The notes beneath the pieces were generated by a model. The model ran no database searches. It was not told where the DNA came from and saw only the letters and a list, made by a program, of their open reading frames with translations. From Conchocele bisecta (Eukaryota > Mollusca > Bivalvia > Lucinida > Thyasiridae): a stretch of DNA of 64,000 bases. A program made the translations under genes and the position numbers. The stretch lies in assembly GCA_029237695.1 (NCBI GenBank), contig CM055267.1, positions 6,904,036 to 6,968,035 on the forward strand. Reading direction: 5' to 3'. Numbering within the stretch: position 1 is the first letter of the stretch; the number at the start of each line of letters is the position of its first letter. Positions 24,452-35,572 of this stretch are shown piece after piece.

Positions 24452-25012
24452 AGTCTGTTTCACGAAAGCTGCCCAAATTTTACAGCTATATAAACAATGC
24501 AAAAAATTATTTCGATAATATTAAATTAAAGGAAATTTAAGAATGAGCCTTCTTTTTATTTCGTGAAATTTTGTCAAATATTGATTTTATTGCGCAAAAA
24601 CAATTTCCACATGTTAAATCCCCATAGACATCTTCACGGAGTGAAGATGTCTATGGGGATTTAACATGGGGAATTTTTTTTGAATTTCAGAAATACTGGA
24701 CCGATTTTTAAAATTTAACTTTTGTTTTCTTAGTTAGATCATATCCAAGCTATCTAGTCAGGTTTCGGAGTCAATTTCCAAAATATTTTGTTTTTTGACT
24801 CCTCCCACACTCCCTTACCTCTTTTCCCCCCATGTTAAATTCCCATAGAGAAATAAATTTTTCGTAATAAAATCAATATTTGACCAAATTTCATGAAATA
24901 AAAAGAAGGCTCATTCTTAAATTTTCCTTTAATTTAATATTATCGAAAACAATATTGTTTTTGAATTGTCTATATAGCCGTAAAATTTGGGCAGCTTTCG
25001 TGAAACAGACAG
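24452..25012. mobile_element. Family O MITE, copy 1
   Basis: Ends CTGTTTCACGAAAGCTGCCC / GGGCAGCTTTCGTGAAACAG, with AATATTGATTTTATTGC in both halves and the hairpin CCCCATAGACATCTTCAC / complement near 24621-24662. About 560 bp. Confidence 0.85.
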
Positions 25013-25019
25013 TAGGCTA

Positions 25020-25125
25020 GCACGAAGTTGTCTTGCCGAAGGACACAACGAATGGACCATTCGCAGCGGCAGAGGTGGGAATCGAACTCGGGGTCTCCCG
25101 ATCCGCAGTCCGACGCTAATCCGGT
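25020..25125 (-). mobile_element. tRNA-derived SINE
   Basis: On the minus strand: GATTAGCGTCGGACTGCGGA, then GAGTTCGATTCCCA (pol III B-box) followed by GTGTCCTTCGGCAAGAC, a tail type common to many animal SINEs. Confidence 0.7.
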
Positions 25126-25419
25126 GCCCATAGGAAAATCGTTTTTTCGCAATGAAATAATTTGATGCAATTTCATCAAACAATTTTTTTGGGGGAGGGT
25201 GACTTTTTTGTTATTGATGAAAAAGTACTTACTTTTAAATATTTTTTAGATTTAATGTGTTTAATAGCCAAATGTTCGTCGGCAGCAAAACGTGGAACAG
25301 ACAGTAGGGTAGTATGCTATCGATGTTCGAGTAAAAATTCTAGAGTAGCTGTCCTTTATCATAAGCCGTTTGTGCATTTGTTGTATCACGGACGTTATGG
25401 CATTTTGTATGGAAATGTC
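25126..25419. other. Non-coding (intronic)
   Basis: Flank between a SINE and the palindrome array. Nothing recognised. Confidence 0.3.
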
Positions 25420-25810
25420 CTGGTGCCAATGCTAACATATATGTATCTCCTAATTAGGAGATACTAAGTCCTAATTAGGCGATACTATCTCCATTAAGTC
25501 CTAATTATGAGATAGTACCGCCTAATTAGGAAATAGTATCTCCTAATCAGCAGTTAGTCTCTCCTAATTAGGAGTTAGTATCTCCTAATTAAGAGATAAC
25601 ACATTTTTAGCATTGACACATATAGTAAGTCCTAATTAGGAGATAATAAGTCCTAATTAGGAGATACTAACTCCTAATGATATACTAACTCCCAATTAGG
25701 AGATAGTATTTCCCAATTAGGAGTTACTACCTACTAATTAGGACTTAGTATCTCCTAATTAGGACTTACTATCTAATTAGGAGATAAAAATAGTTTAGTA
25801 TTGGCACCAG
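25420..25810. mobile_element. Family P: TIR-bounded array of TAATTA palindromes
   Basis: Ends CTGGTGCCAATGCTAA / TTAGTATTGGCACCAG enclose about 350 bp of alternating TCCTAATTAGGAGATA and AGTCCTAATTAGGA words: eleven TAATTA cores plus two CAATTA variants. Every core is a short palindrome. It abuts family Q at 25811. Confidence 0.85.
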
Positions 25811-26111
25811 TAGCCTATTTCACCAACATTGCAAAGTATACTTTTCTAGCAAAGTATACTTTGAGGGAGTAATCATTTAATTTTCCTGAAATGCATTATT
25901 TCATATAGAACTAACAAATGCATATATTTCATGATTACAAGTACAGAATTATTATACTGAATTTATTACATTCTCACAGCCAAAATGGCTGTGATAATGT
26001 AATAAATTCAGTATAATAAAAATTAATAAATTCATCATAAAATTGAAAATTTCTCCCTCAAAGTATACTTTGCTAGAAAAGTATACTTTGCAATGTTGAT
26101 GAAATAGGCTA
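25811..26111. mobile_element. Family Q MITE, copy 1
   Basis: TAGCCTATTTCACCAACATT ... GATGAAATAGGCTA; subterminal GCAAAGTATACTTTTCTAGC; central hairpin TTATTACATTCTCACAGCCA / complement. About 300 bp. Confidence 0.9.
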
Positions 26112-26639
26112 CAGGACGCTTCCATACGTTTGTTTCACTGTAATATTTTCACAGAGTTTGCTGTATACGTAATCTAACAGCGGTTTTGGCAAAATGTATT
26201 AAGTATAATACACCATACATACCGGTAGATCACTGACTAATTGAACGGCTTATATCGATTGCTTTTAAGCGGTGTATGTATTATCGTATCCAAGTAAGGA
26301 TGCTCACGTCAATGATTTTCAATGATCGTTTTAACCTTGGCTCAATGTTTGCTATATAGACATGAATTGCGAGATGAATGTTTACGAAACACGGCAGTCT
26401 GTACAATGTGGTTCCCAGTATGGTGGTGACATCTACTGCTCGGATACATCGATTAGGTTATAGCTGCTGTTCGGATTATTTCACAGGTAAGATGCAGGAA
26501 TTAATTTAGGGGATGGGTGCGTTATCGACAGCGCGAAGGGCTAAACATTTTTTTTTGCACATCCACAGAGACCTCGGCAGATGAAACCTTCCACGCCTAA
26601 GTAACTGGAATTGATTTTGATATGTTAATTTTACGATCC
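26112..26639. other. Non-coding (intronic)
   Basis: No gene or clear repeat recognised. Confidence 0.35.
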
Positions 26640-26882
26640 ATTCCAATCATCACAAAATGGTTTTCAGACCAGTCCATTTATGAACAGCTTTAGAATAGTC
26701 TGTAAATTCCAATAAATGGATTTAGAATTATTGAGCAAATGCTGCATATACAGCCTATGCTCAATAAATGTAAATCCAATAATTGTTTACAAGAACACAT
26801 TGTTAATGTGAAATTTACAGCCTATCATAATTTTGCACTTACGAACATTTTAGTCCTACGAAGTTTAGTGAAACGGCCCCCA
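26640..26882. mobile_element. Family U MITE, copy at 26.7 kb
   Basis: Right end GAAGTTTAGTGAAACGGCCC and the GCATATACAGCCTATGCTCA core match 29964-30203. The left end is eroded. Confidence 0.65.
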
Positions 26883-27167
26883 GACCTGTTCATATACACA
26901 TTTTTGAACACAAAAGCAACATGACATGTACTCTTGCTATATTCAAATACGTTATTGAAATTTAATTCAAAATGAAAACTGAACTAATTCAGTACTGTAG
27001 ATCACGTACTATAGAGCTTTCACGTTAATCAGAAAATATTGAATATTGAATGCTAGTGCATCACGAGTCTCTCCAGGCTGGCTGCTATTATGCTGTAATG
27101 TATTGTATGTGCATTGCTAACAGGTTCCACTTTAACCAATATATATACAATATATAATAATAATTGA

Positions 27168-27401
27168 GACACGCCATGTGATTTTGTACATTCGGACACT
27201 TGCGTAATTTCATTAAATTTGAATACGTTTACAAAATTTACAATATTATTCATAAATAAAGTCAAAAGTTTACAAAAGTACTCTGAAACTTTTGTCAACT
27301 TTCGAAGCCATTTACGGAAAATGTTGTAAATTTTGTAAACGTATTTAATGTAATTACGCAGATATTCGAAGGTACAAACTCACATGGCCTGTTTCATATT
27401 A
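27168..27401. mobile_element. Family M MITE, copy 2
   Basis: GAGACACGCCATGTGATTTT ... ACTCACATGGCCTGTTTCAT, with internal inverted segments around CTCTGAAACTTTTGTCAAC. Confidence 0.78.
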
Positions 27402-27407
27402 TAAATG

Positions 27408-27470
27408 AAGGGGTCAGTGGAAGAGAGGGCCCTCGTGGAGTTGGCCACACCCTTCCACTGATCCCGTTGC
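27408..27470. mobile_element. Family R hairpin, copy 2
   Basis: GAAGGGGTCAGTGGAAGAGA ... TTCCACTGATCCC, with a degraded stem. Confidence 0.7.
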
Positions 27471-27930
27471 ATGTCGTGATTGTAAGTAAGATTACTATGT
27501 TTCTGTCTGTTTTGAAACCTCCCATGTTGAAATTATGTATAAAGAAAATGGTATGAACAACCACAATAGTGACGAGTAGAGACTAACAACGGGGTCACGT
27601 GAGATGCGTGTATACATAGATGACCATATGCATACACTTACACTCGTCATGATCATCATCGTGCACAAGTACATGTGCAACTCAAGATGCGAATTACAAA
27701 TTATTCTCATCGTAATGTATTTACAGATACCTGGCGATTCAAGGTTGACCTATTGGTGGACCAGGCAGCGGCTAGCTCGGCTCTATACGCAGCCAGACCG
27801 CCACAGCTGACCCACAGTTATAAACGATTGCATACCAATCTCATATGAGGGAAACCGCACGGAAGTAAATCCTGTGGCAAATCCGGAGCACGACGCAATA
27901 CAAGCAGCGGAACGTAGAGGGAGATAAATA
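27471..27930 (+). other. Upstream region of the zinc-finger gene
   Basis: The 460 bases between a MITE (27408-27470) and the ATG. No coding signal. TTTACAG at about 27720-27726 could be a 5'UTR acceptor. No clear TATA box or CpG island is visible, so the promoter cannot be placed. Confidence 0.3.
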
Positions 27931-28662
27931 ATGTATCCATCGCGGGGCCCGAAGTTTCTGCCGTGCTATATATGCGGGGGCAAGTTTATCGCGGCGTCTA
28001 TCGGAATCCACGAGCCGCAGTGCCTGGATAAGTGGAAGGCGGAGAACAGCCGCCTGCCCCGGGGTCAGAGGCGGCCGCCGCCCCGCAAACCAGACGTGCT
28101 GAAGGCGGCCGGCAAACACAGCGCTCGCACGCTCGACGACGCCGCCTGGCAGAGCATGCAGAGCCAGCTGGTTCCCTGCGGCAACTGCGGCCGGACGTTC
28201 GCCCCGGACCGCCTCACCGTGCACCAGCGAGTCTGCAAGCCGCGGCCGGGACACGTGGATACGGGGCCGACCGCCGCCGTCGTCGGAGCCCCGGTCACCG
28301 CCCAGTCCACGGGCAGTACCGATCCGAATAAGCCAGTCGGTCTCCAAGGCCCGCGGTACGTGCTGTGTTATATCTGCGGGGAGAAGTACGGCTCCAAGTC
28401 GCTCGTCATCCACGAACCACAGTGCCTAACCAAGTGGAAGATCCAGAACGAAAAACTGCCGCCCGGCATGCGGAGGCCCGCTCCCAAAAAGCCGGCGGTG
28501 GGCAAACCGATTGCGTCCGCTGGGCGCTACGACCTGGACGCCATGAACGAGATGGCCTATAGCAGCAGTCAGGCCCAACTCGTGCCCTGCCCCAACTGTG
28601 CCCGAACGTTCGCCCCCAACCGGATTTCCATCCACCAGCGGGCGTGCAAGCCGAAAACGTAA
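27931..28662 (+). CDS. ZNF474: ZNF474-like C2HC zinc-finger protein
   Basis: A 243-residue single-exon ORF with four C-x2-C-x11-H-x3-C fingers: C12/C15/H27/C31, C83/C86/H98/C102, C146/C149/H161/C165 and C220/C223/H235/C239. Fingers 1 and 3 share the CYICG...IHEPQCL-KWK signature; fingers 2 and 4 share QLVPC-NC-RTFAP-R...HQR-CKP. The protein is thus two repeats of a two-finger module joined by Pro/Lys-rich linkers (LP-G-RRP-P-KP), the pattern of the ZNF474/ZC2HC1 family. Each finger probably binds one zinc ion. In vertebrates ZNF474 is best known from testis, and its biochemical role is poorly defined. A TAA lies in frame two codons before the ATG, supporting the start. Stop TAA is at 28660-28662, and ATTAAA at 28834-28839 is a plausible poly(A) signal. 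Coding GC is far above the flanks. It sits inside the intron of the minus-strand GPCR. Confidence 0.93.
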   Translation: MYPSRGPKFLPCYICGGKFIAASIGIHEPQCLDKWKAENSRLPRGQRRPPPRKPDVLKAAGKHSARTLDDAAWQSMQSQLVPCGNCGRTFAPDRLTVHQRVCKPRPGHVDTGPTAAVVGAPVTAQSTGSTDPNKPVGLQGPRYVLCYICGEKYGSKSLVIHEPQCLTKWKIQNEKLPPGMRRPAPKKPAVGKPIASAGRYDLDAMNEMAYSSSQAQLVPCPNCARTFAPNRISIHQRACKPKT

Positions 28663-29237
28663 CACGGCACATGCCGGGTTTGCCGTTCTGTGTTGGAGTC
28701 ATGATATAAACTGTAGTGTATATACGTGTCAGCCCCGAGTGATATGTATGTAATTATAACATTCACCATTCGTCAAACCGTTCTAATTTCATGTATTCAT
28801 ACAACACACACTTTACGAATATGAGGGAACTGTATTAAATCAATTATGCAAATTCGTTTTTGCACTTCAGGGCATAGACATTTTAATTTAAAAATAGAAT
28901 CGTGCAAACCGCTTAAATGTCTCGTATGAGAACAGGCTATTGATCAGCAGCGGTAGAATTCCCTGAATGGGTGTTCGTCATTGAAACAGACATACACACA
29001 GGCGCAGTTTCTTATCAAATAGGGCGATTCCTGTCACTCCCTGCTGAATTATATTCATGCTGGTAGATGTGGATGTCGGACGTCTAGATATGATGGGCCA
29101 GTCCACGAGATACGCGCCTTATAGCATGGCACGGGCAAATGTTGCCGATGGGCATCCGGACAGTTACCATTATTAGCAATTTATTAAAAAAAAACAGTTG
29201 TTAAATTATTGCTTTGACAAGGTATTTGAAGGGGACA
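28663..29237. other. 3' flank of the zinc-finger gene
   Basis: Apart from the possible poly(A) signal I see no gene or recognisable repeat here. Confidence 0.4.
28834..28839 (+). terminator. Possible poly(A) signal of the zinc-finger gene
   Basis: ATTAAA about 170 bases after the stop codon. It is the nearest good poly(A) hexamer variant downstream. Motif only. Confidence 0.35.
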
Positions 29238-29389
29238 CAGTGTGCCAACTCCACGTAGAAGTTTTGCAATCATACTTTATTTGCACGCAATCTATCGTAT
29301 AGTGGAATTAGCCTACATATCACAGTCACGGGTTAGCACCCGTGCCCAGACTACCGAACGGCGCCCTAAGGCGACCCAGTGTGAGACCA
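29238..29389 (+). repeat. Family T dispersed repeat, copy 2
   Basis: Runs from TGTGCCAACTCCACG to GGCGACCCAGTGTGAGACCA and abuts the family Q MITE at 29391. Inverted relative to 20896-21075. Confidence 0.65.
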
Positions 29390-29390
29390 G

Positions 29391-29693
29391 TAGCCTATTT
29401 CACCAACATTGCAAAGTATACTTTTCTAGCAAAGTATACTTTGAGGGAGAAATTTTCAATTTTAGGATAAATGTATTAATTTTTATTATACTGAATTTAT
29501 TACATTATCACAGCCATTTTGGCTGTGATAATGTAATACATTCAGTATAATAATTCTGCATACTTTTAATCATCAAATAAATACAGTTGTTAGTTCTATA
29601 TGAAAGAATGCATTTCAGGAAAAATAAATGATTACTCCCTCAAAGTATACTTTGCTAGAAAAGTATGCTTTGCAATGTTGGTGTAATCGGCTA
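29391..29693. mobile_element. Family Q MITE, copy 2 (inverted core)
   Basis: Same ends as copy 1 (TAGCCTATTTCACCAACATT) with the interior in the opposite orientation. Confidence 0.9.
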
Positions 29694-29963
29694 CAGATTC
29701 AACTGGCCTGTGCTGATGCCACGTGTCTAAATATTAGTATGCACTCGGTAATACTTGATTTGCAATCTAAGGAACATGCCGTTCCGTTATACATTGTACA
29801 CTGAACCCTTAAATTAAACTAATGCCAGTGACGTCGAATATCTCACTCATTCTCAGCGCTTTTATGTCAGGGTAGACCAGCGGCCGATAAAAGAGACATT
29901 ACGACAGCTTGGGTCATAATATACCATGGTATCCATGCGTATGTATACAGACCTGGGACTCTA

Positions 29964-30203
29964 GGGGTCGTTTCACTAAACTTCGTACGACTAAAATGTT
30001 CGCAAGTGCAAAATTATGAGTCTTTAAATTTTACATTAACAAGTTTTTCTTGTAAACATATATTGGATTTACATTTATTGAGCATAGGCTGCATATGCAG
30101 CCTATGCTCAATAAATGTAAATCCATCAATAGAAATTTCCAGACGATCCTAAATTTGCACTTACGAACATTTTAGTCGAACGAAGTTTAGTGAAACGACC
30201 CCC
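29964..30203. mobile_element. Family U MITE, complete copy
   Basis: GGGGTCGTTTCACTAAACTT ... AAGTTTAGTGAAACGACCCC, with a perfect central hairpin GGATTTACATTTATTGAGCA / complement meeting at CTGCATATGCAG. Confidence 0.85.
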
Positions 30204-30389
30204 TACTTCGTACGACGTAAGATCACAATTGAAATTTACAAGTTCATGTGCTCTGACATTCAATATGGTAAATATGGTAAATCATCCGTGGACGTGTTCA
30301 CATTTTAGGTCACGTACATGTTTTTAGCAAATGTTAGTAATTTTAAATTCATAAAAATCGCCGTACGAGCATTTTCGAAACGGCAACAA

Positions 30390-30689
30390 TAGCCGATATC
30401 ACCAAAATTGCTAAGCATACTTATCTAGGTAAGTATACTTTGAGGGAGTAATCATTTATTTTTTTCGAAATGCATTATTTCATATAGAACTAATGATTGC
30501 ATATATTTGATGATTAAAAGTATACAGACTTATTATATTTAAATTTATTACATTATCACAGCCAAAATAGCTGTGATAACGTAATAAATTCAGGATAATA
30601 AAAATTAATAAATTTATCCTTAACTTGCAAATTTCTCCCGCAAAGTCTACTTTGATAACTATACTTTGGAATTTTGGTGAAATTGGCTA
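30390..30689. mobile_element. Family Q MITE, copy 3
   Basis: TAGCCGATATCACCAAAATT ... GGTGAAATTGGCTA. More diverged. Confidence 0.85.
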
Positions 30690-30892
30690 CAGATAAATAC
30701 TGTTCGATTGGTGCAATGGCGATCAGACTGAGACGACACTGGCGGCAAATATCGTAAAATCTGTTTTTCACCCGGTGGCCGACAAATATTTATTGTGTAC
30801 ACGGTTGCTTTATTAATATTATATGTAATATATATGGGTGTACTGCTATATGTAATAACTAGTTGACGTTGTCAATCTATGTATACATTTTG

Positions 30893-30917
30893 TTATTTAT
30901 TATTTTTATTATCATTA

Positions 30918-30965
<48 letters not shown>
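30893..30965. repeat. (TTA)n microsatellite
   Basis: TTATTATTATTATTATTATT and continuations, with interruptions at the left. Confidence 0.95.
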
Positions 30966-31403
30966 GCCAAGTATTCACAATGATGCTATACAGAACCCAC
31001 GTTTAGCAAAGCACATTAATGCCGAACACACAATCAATTCTGCAAACCGTGACTATATTTCGAAAAGCAATATTACTGTCGTATGTTATTGACAGTAAAT
31101 ATCATGTAGTTGTACAAACATTGATTACTGTCTGTTAATTGAAGGGGTCAGTGCAAGAAGGAAACAATGGACGCTTCAATTACCGCTGATTGTGCCGTTG
31201 TACCGCGGTTCTGACGTCTATAACTGTCCCACCCAAGAAACGTGTTGACTACATTTAGTACAGTTGTATCAAGTCTTATCAAGCGATAGCTACAACCACG
31301 TGTTACATTCCGTCTTTTATGAGGTGAACTATAGTTATTTGCATATCCACCTATTTCACCACAGAATAATTCCTTATGACTTACATTTTATATTGACAAC
31401 TAT
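30966..31403. other. Non-coding (intronic)
   Basis: Contains only a half copy of family R (GAAGGGGTCAGTGCAAGAAG near 31141). Confidence 0.4.
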
Positions 31404-31425
31404 CAAGGTGCATGACCACGTGGTT

Positions 31426-31462
<37 letters not shown>

Positions 31463-32076
31463 CGTCGCCCACTCCAAAGTAAGTATTATTTCATATTTTC
31501 CTTAATATGCAACGGATTTTGATGAAAGATCGCGCAGCAAACGCGTCTTCAAGAACTGCATTTGGTGGTCCAGGGCGTTCGGCACAGACTTATGTCGTTT
31601 TTGCGAAGAATCGATTTCCGTGTCGGTAGACACGGAAATCGATTCTTCGCAAAAACGACATAAGTTTGTGCAAAAGTACCGAGACCACCAAATGCAGCTT
31701 TACACGATCACGATCACAAATGCAGGATCACGTGGTTACAACAACAACAACGTCGCCCACTCCAAAGTAAGTATTATTTGATATTTTCCTTAATATGCAA
31801 CGGATTTTGATGAAATATGGCGCAGCAAACGCGTCTTCATGAGCTGCATTTGGTGGTCTAGGGAGTTTGGCACAGATTTGTGTTGTTCTTGCGAAGAATC
31901 GATTTCCGTGTCGGAGAAATAAAAAAGAAAAGAGACCCCCAAATGCAGCTTAACAAGACGCGTTTGATGCGCCATATTACATCAAAATCCGTTAAGTAAT
32001 AAAGACACTATAACAGAATACGTACTTTCAATCGGTACTTGTTGTTGTTGTTAGTACCACGTGATCATACACCTTG
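31404..32076. mobile_element. Family C MITEs, copies 3 and 4 in tandem
   Basis: A left end at 31404, an internal left end near 31722 (GGATCACGTGGTTACAACAA) and a right end at 32076. The first copy has lost its right end, so this looks like two copies fused by recombination. (ACA)n at 31428-31463 is part of the subterminal sequence. Confidence 0.8.
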
Positions 32077-32099
32077 TTTATGATAATGCTGAAATGTAA

Positions 32100-32314
32100 T
32101 ACAGTGGAACCTCTCTAAACCGGACACCAAGAAAACACATTTGATCTCATTTTTTATGAGTTTCATGGTCATTTATCTCAGGTGATAATGTGTGTGATCG
32201 CATATCACACAACTACGGCTCAGAATGACCAATGTCTGATTTACAGTGAAACCTCTTTAAGCCAGATACCCTGGGGACCTCCCAGGGTGTCCGGTTTAGA
32301 GAGAGTTCACTGTA
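32100..32314. mobile_element. Family K MITE, copy at 32.1 kb
   Basis: Same size and layout as 17729-17946: TACAGTGGAACCTCTCTAAA ... GAGAGTTCACTGTA, with the right-hand CCTGGGGACCTCCCAGG hairpin. Confidence 0.82.
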
Positions 32315-32644
32315 TGTAACACGTTCATACTGCAATACAATACTTCATTGAATCCGGTCAGTCAACTCTACGATAAAATAGCACGTCCTCTGGAAATTTG
32401 ATGTACGTGCTAGTTAGGCTCAGGAGCTAGTTTCGACCAACGTTGCCTTTTATTTTCATTCTCATTTACCGTTTAAAGTTTTCGTTACTGGTTGCTACAA
32501 CCTTTGTCCCTTTTATCGGATATGTTGCAGGCATTTCCCCTCTTGCACTCTGAAACTAATTGGTTTTATAACTGTAGTTCAAGCATAAATTGAATTTCAA
32601 ATATCAGCCGTTGCAGCGGCACGTTTCTCGTATTTATCTTTAAC
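32315..32644. other. Non-coding (intronic)
   Basis: No gene or clear repeat recognised. Confidence 0.35.
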
Positions 32645-32765
32645 CATTTTAACCTTTCAGACTTCTATAGTGGGGGTGTTTTCAAACTGTGTATATCTAA
32701 ATGAGCCGGCTTGCGAAGAGCCGTCTCACCAGTATCGATTTTTACATATCAAAATCCATTCTCGA
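32645..32765. mobile_element. Family S element, diverged short copy
   Basis: Shares ATGAGCCGGCTTGCGAAGAG and TCAAAATCCATTC but lacks the middle section. Confidence 0.55.
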
Positions 32766-32954
32766 TACATGGCGTCCGAAACAAGGGAACATTGTGGACG
32801 ATCCACAATCTATATAGGCCAGTCTTATATGTATACATGTATATAAGTTACCGAACTTGGAAATCACGAGTAACCTCCCTTAGAACCAGTTCCCGGGCAT
32901 CTTCGCTGTTAGAATTGGTGAAGTTTGTCTTGTCGACGTCACGTTGCTTACTTG

Positions 32955-33370
32955 TCTGTTTCACGCAACCTGTCCAAATTTTACGGATATTAAGCAATGC
33001 AAAAACAATCGTTTTTCGATAATATTAAATTTATTTTATCAACATTTATGAATGAGCCTTCTTTTATTTCGTGTAATTTGGTCCAATGTCGATTTTATTG
33101 CGAAAATAAAAGTCCCCATGTTAAAATCTCATGTCTATGGGGCATTTCGGAGTCATTTTCCAAATATTTTCGTTTTCTTTGGCTCCTCCCCCAGCCAACC
33201 ACCCCTTTTTCCCCCATGTTAAATTCCATAGACAAATCGATTTCTCGTAATAAAATCAATATTGAACCAACTTTCACGAATTAAAAAGAAAGCTCGTTCT
33301 TGAATTTTGATAAAATTTTATGTTATCGAAAAATGATATTGTTTTTGCATTGTTTATATAGCCGTAAGCT
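32955..33370. mobile_element. Family O MITE, copy 2
   Basis: Same layout. The left end is CTGTTTCACGCAACCTGTCC; the right end is cut after the AGCCGTAAGC segment, and the central hairpin is lost. Confidence 0.75.
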
Positions 33371-33428
33371 ACAGAACAGTTACTCGTGATTTACCAAGTT
33401 ATGTAACCTATCTGTAAGTGGTGTATGT

Positions 33429-33678
33429 TAACCCTTTCAACACCACATGCCTATATAGTGGAATGGGCAAAACGTGTAGATCCAGATGAGTCGGCTCGTG
33501 ACGAGCCGCCTCATCAGGATCTACACTTTTTGCAAGTAATTTTCATATTTTTTAGAAGAAAAACACCCCCTTTTTTATAAATGGACTAGTCTGAAAATCA
33601 TTTTGTGACCATTGGATTGGTTGCAAAATTAACATACCAAAATCCATTCCAGTTACTTTGGGGTGAAAGGGGTATTAG
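33429..33678. mobile_element. Family S element, copy 2
   Basis: Same layout as copy 1: CTCGTGACGAG at the tip and TGACCATTGGATTGGTTGCA to the right. Confidence 0.75.
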
Positions 33679-34968
33679 GTGATAGATAGATCACTTGACT
33701 CCAATGATAATTGCTTCATCAGAGTGATGTGATGTATGAATATAACATAATTATGTATGTGAATATGGTCTGGATACTGTATACTATATGGAGCATTGAG
33801 TTGCCATCTCCGCCATCTTTGTATGTACAAGCCATCGTACAGTTTCACCACTTCGTGCATTTGACACGTACATCAAATAATATGACAGTAAACCAAATAC
33901 AATTTGGTGCAATACATAATAGACAGATATGCAACGACAAGCTATAAACAGTATGCCAGCAAACTATACAAAATACGAGATATCTGAGCATTTCTCAGGT
34001 ATCTGAGCATTTCTCCCATCAATCTCAAAATAAATTTCAACGTGTAAACTTTCCAATCTGATGCACAGTCTATATTACTGTACACGTTACCCACAGGTAA
34101 AGCCATATTTACTCACATAGTAGGAAAGCAGACACCAGGGACAATACACACTCAGGTAACTGTTTATATGTCACTGGTGTTGATAGCTAATAACATAGTA
34201 TAATAGTGCGTATATTGGTATGTGTTGTGTGGTTTTCCAGGTAACAGTGATACACTGTGCGAATTTCTGTGTATGAAGCTATTTATAATGGTGGTTCATG
34301 TTGTTAACAACACTGGCACAATCCTTTCCAGAAAAATGACATATTTTACAGTTTGGTGTAATATAATTGATAGGATTCCGTTCTCCTGGCTTTTCTACAT
34401 GTGATTAGCTACATTATATCATATATTATACTTCAAATTTTGAGTTATTTTGTCAAACGGCAGAACAGGTGAAACTGGCTGATGGCTGGATCACACAAAG
34501 TGGCCGACTTGGCCACCCCATTTGCCGCATAGGATACAGTTAACATGTATGTTATACATATGTTCCATCACATGTATGAAGCAATTATCTTTGAATCAAA
34601 CGATGGTCAGGTATATAGTTGGTCATGAATGCTTCTTTTCTCACGTACTTACTTCCATTGGAAGTGAACAATCGCAATTTGGCCGCCGGTAATCTCCAAC
34701 TATTGCTTTTAGAGTTAACATTTCTAGGGTGAAATAGAATACATTCAATGTTATGGCTGCTATATGGCCGTTGTCCCTGGAAACACAATATAAATGTTGA
34801 CAGGTGCCTTCCGGTGCAGCATCGTGTTGTACGGGCCATAAAACCAGACTGATTAATGTTTTTCCTTCGTGTAACCCGATTTACAAAATCTTAGCAGCTA
34901 TGATGTAAATGAGAGGCTTGGTCATTATTATCTAGCTCTAATACTTGTATTAACCTGTAACATAATTA
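33679..34968. other. 1.3 kb of non-coding DNA (intronic)
   Basis: Free of the repeat families seen elsewhere in the window; AT-rich. The short frames at 34222-34404 and 34585-34839 show no recognisable domain. Confidence 0.4.
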
Positions 34969-35572
34969 TGAGACATACCATGTGGTTTTGTACCTAAGAG
35001 GATGTACGACTTTGCATGAACAAATATATACAGAAATTGTGATATTTTATTTAAATGACGTCGAAAGTTGTCGAAATGTTTAGAGCAGATGCGAAATAGT
35101 ATTCCGCATGTGCTATAAAATTTTCTTCAAATGTGGACGTCATTTACGTAAATTTTTTAAATATTTTTCATGAAATATCTTCTTAGGTACAAACTTACGG
35201 AGTCCCGCAGGGGACGTATAATTCTTGTTTTTATTAATTCGTTCCAACGAAATAACAATTCGTTCCCACGAAATAACAATTCGTTCCCACAAAATAACAA
35301 TTCGTTCCCTCAATTTAACAATTAGTTCCCACGAATTAACTATTGGTTCCCTCAATTTAACAATTCGTTCCCACGAAATAACAATTCGTTCCCACGGGAT
35401 CGAATTGTTAATTCGTGGGAACGAATTGTTATATCGTGGGAACGAATTGTTAATTCGAGAGAACGAATTGTTAAATTGAGGGAACGAATTGTCATTTCGT
35501 GGGAACGAATTAATAAAAATAATCCATGTCCCCTGCGGGGCTCCGTACACACTCTCATGGCTTGTCTCATAT
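34969..35572. mobile_element. Family M MITE, copy 3, carrying a nested family V element
   Basis: ATGAGACATACCATGTGGTT at 34969 and CATGGCTTGTCTCAT near 35572. The right part is split by the family V element at 35197-35547. Confidence 0.78.
35197..35547. mobile_element. Family V: TIR-bounded array of GAACGAATTGTTATT words
   Basis: Ends ACGGAGTCCCGCAGGGGAC / GTCCCCTGCGGGGCTCCGT. The left half repeats TTCGTTCCCACGAAATAACA and the right half its complement, so the whole array folds on itself. Inserted in family M copy 3. Confidence 0.88.

Noticed and set aside
28032..28702. Long open frames overlapping the zinc-finger gene in other frames and on the minus strand
   Set aside because: They are GC-rich shadow frames. 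Only the 27931-28662 frame has Cys/His finger spacing.
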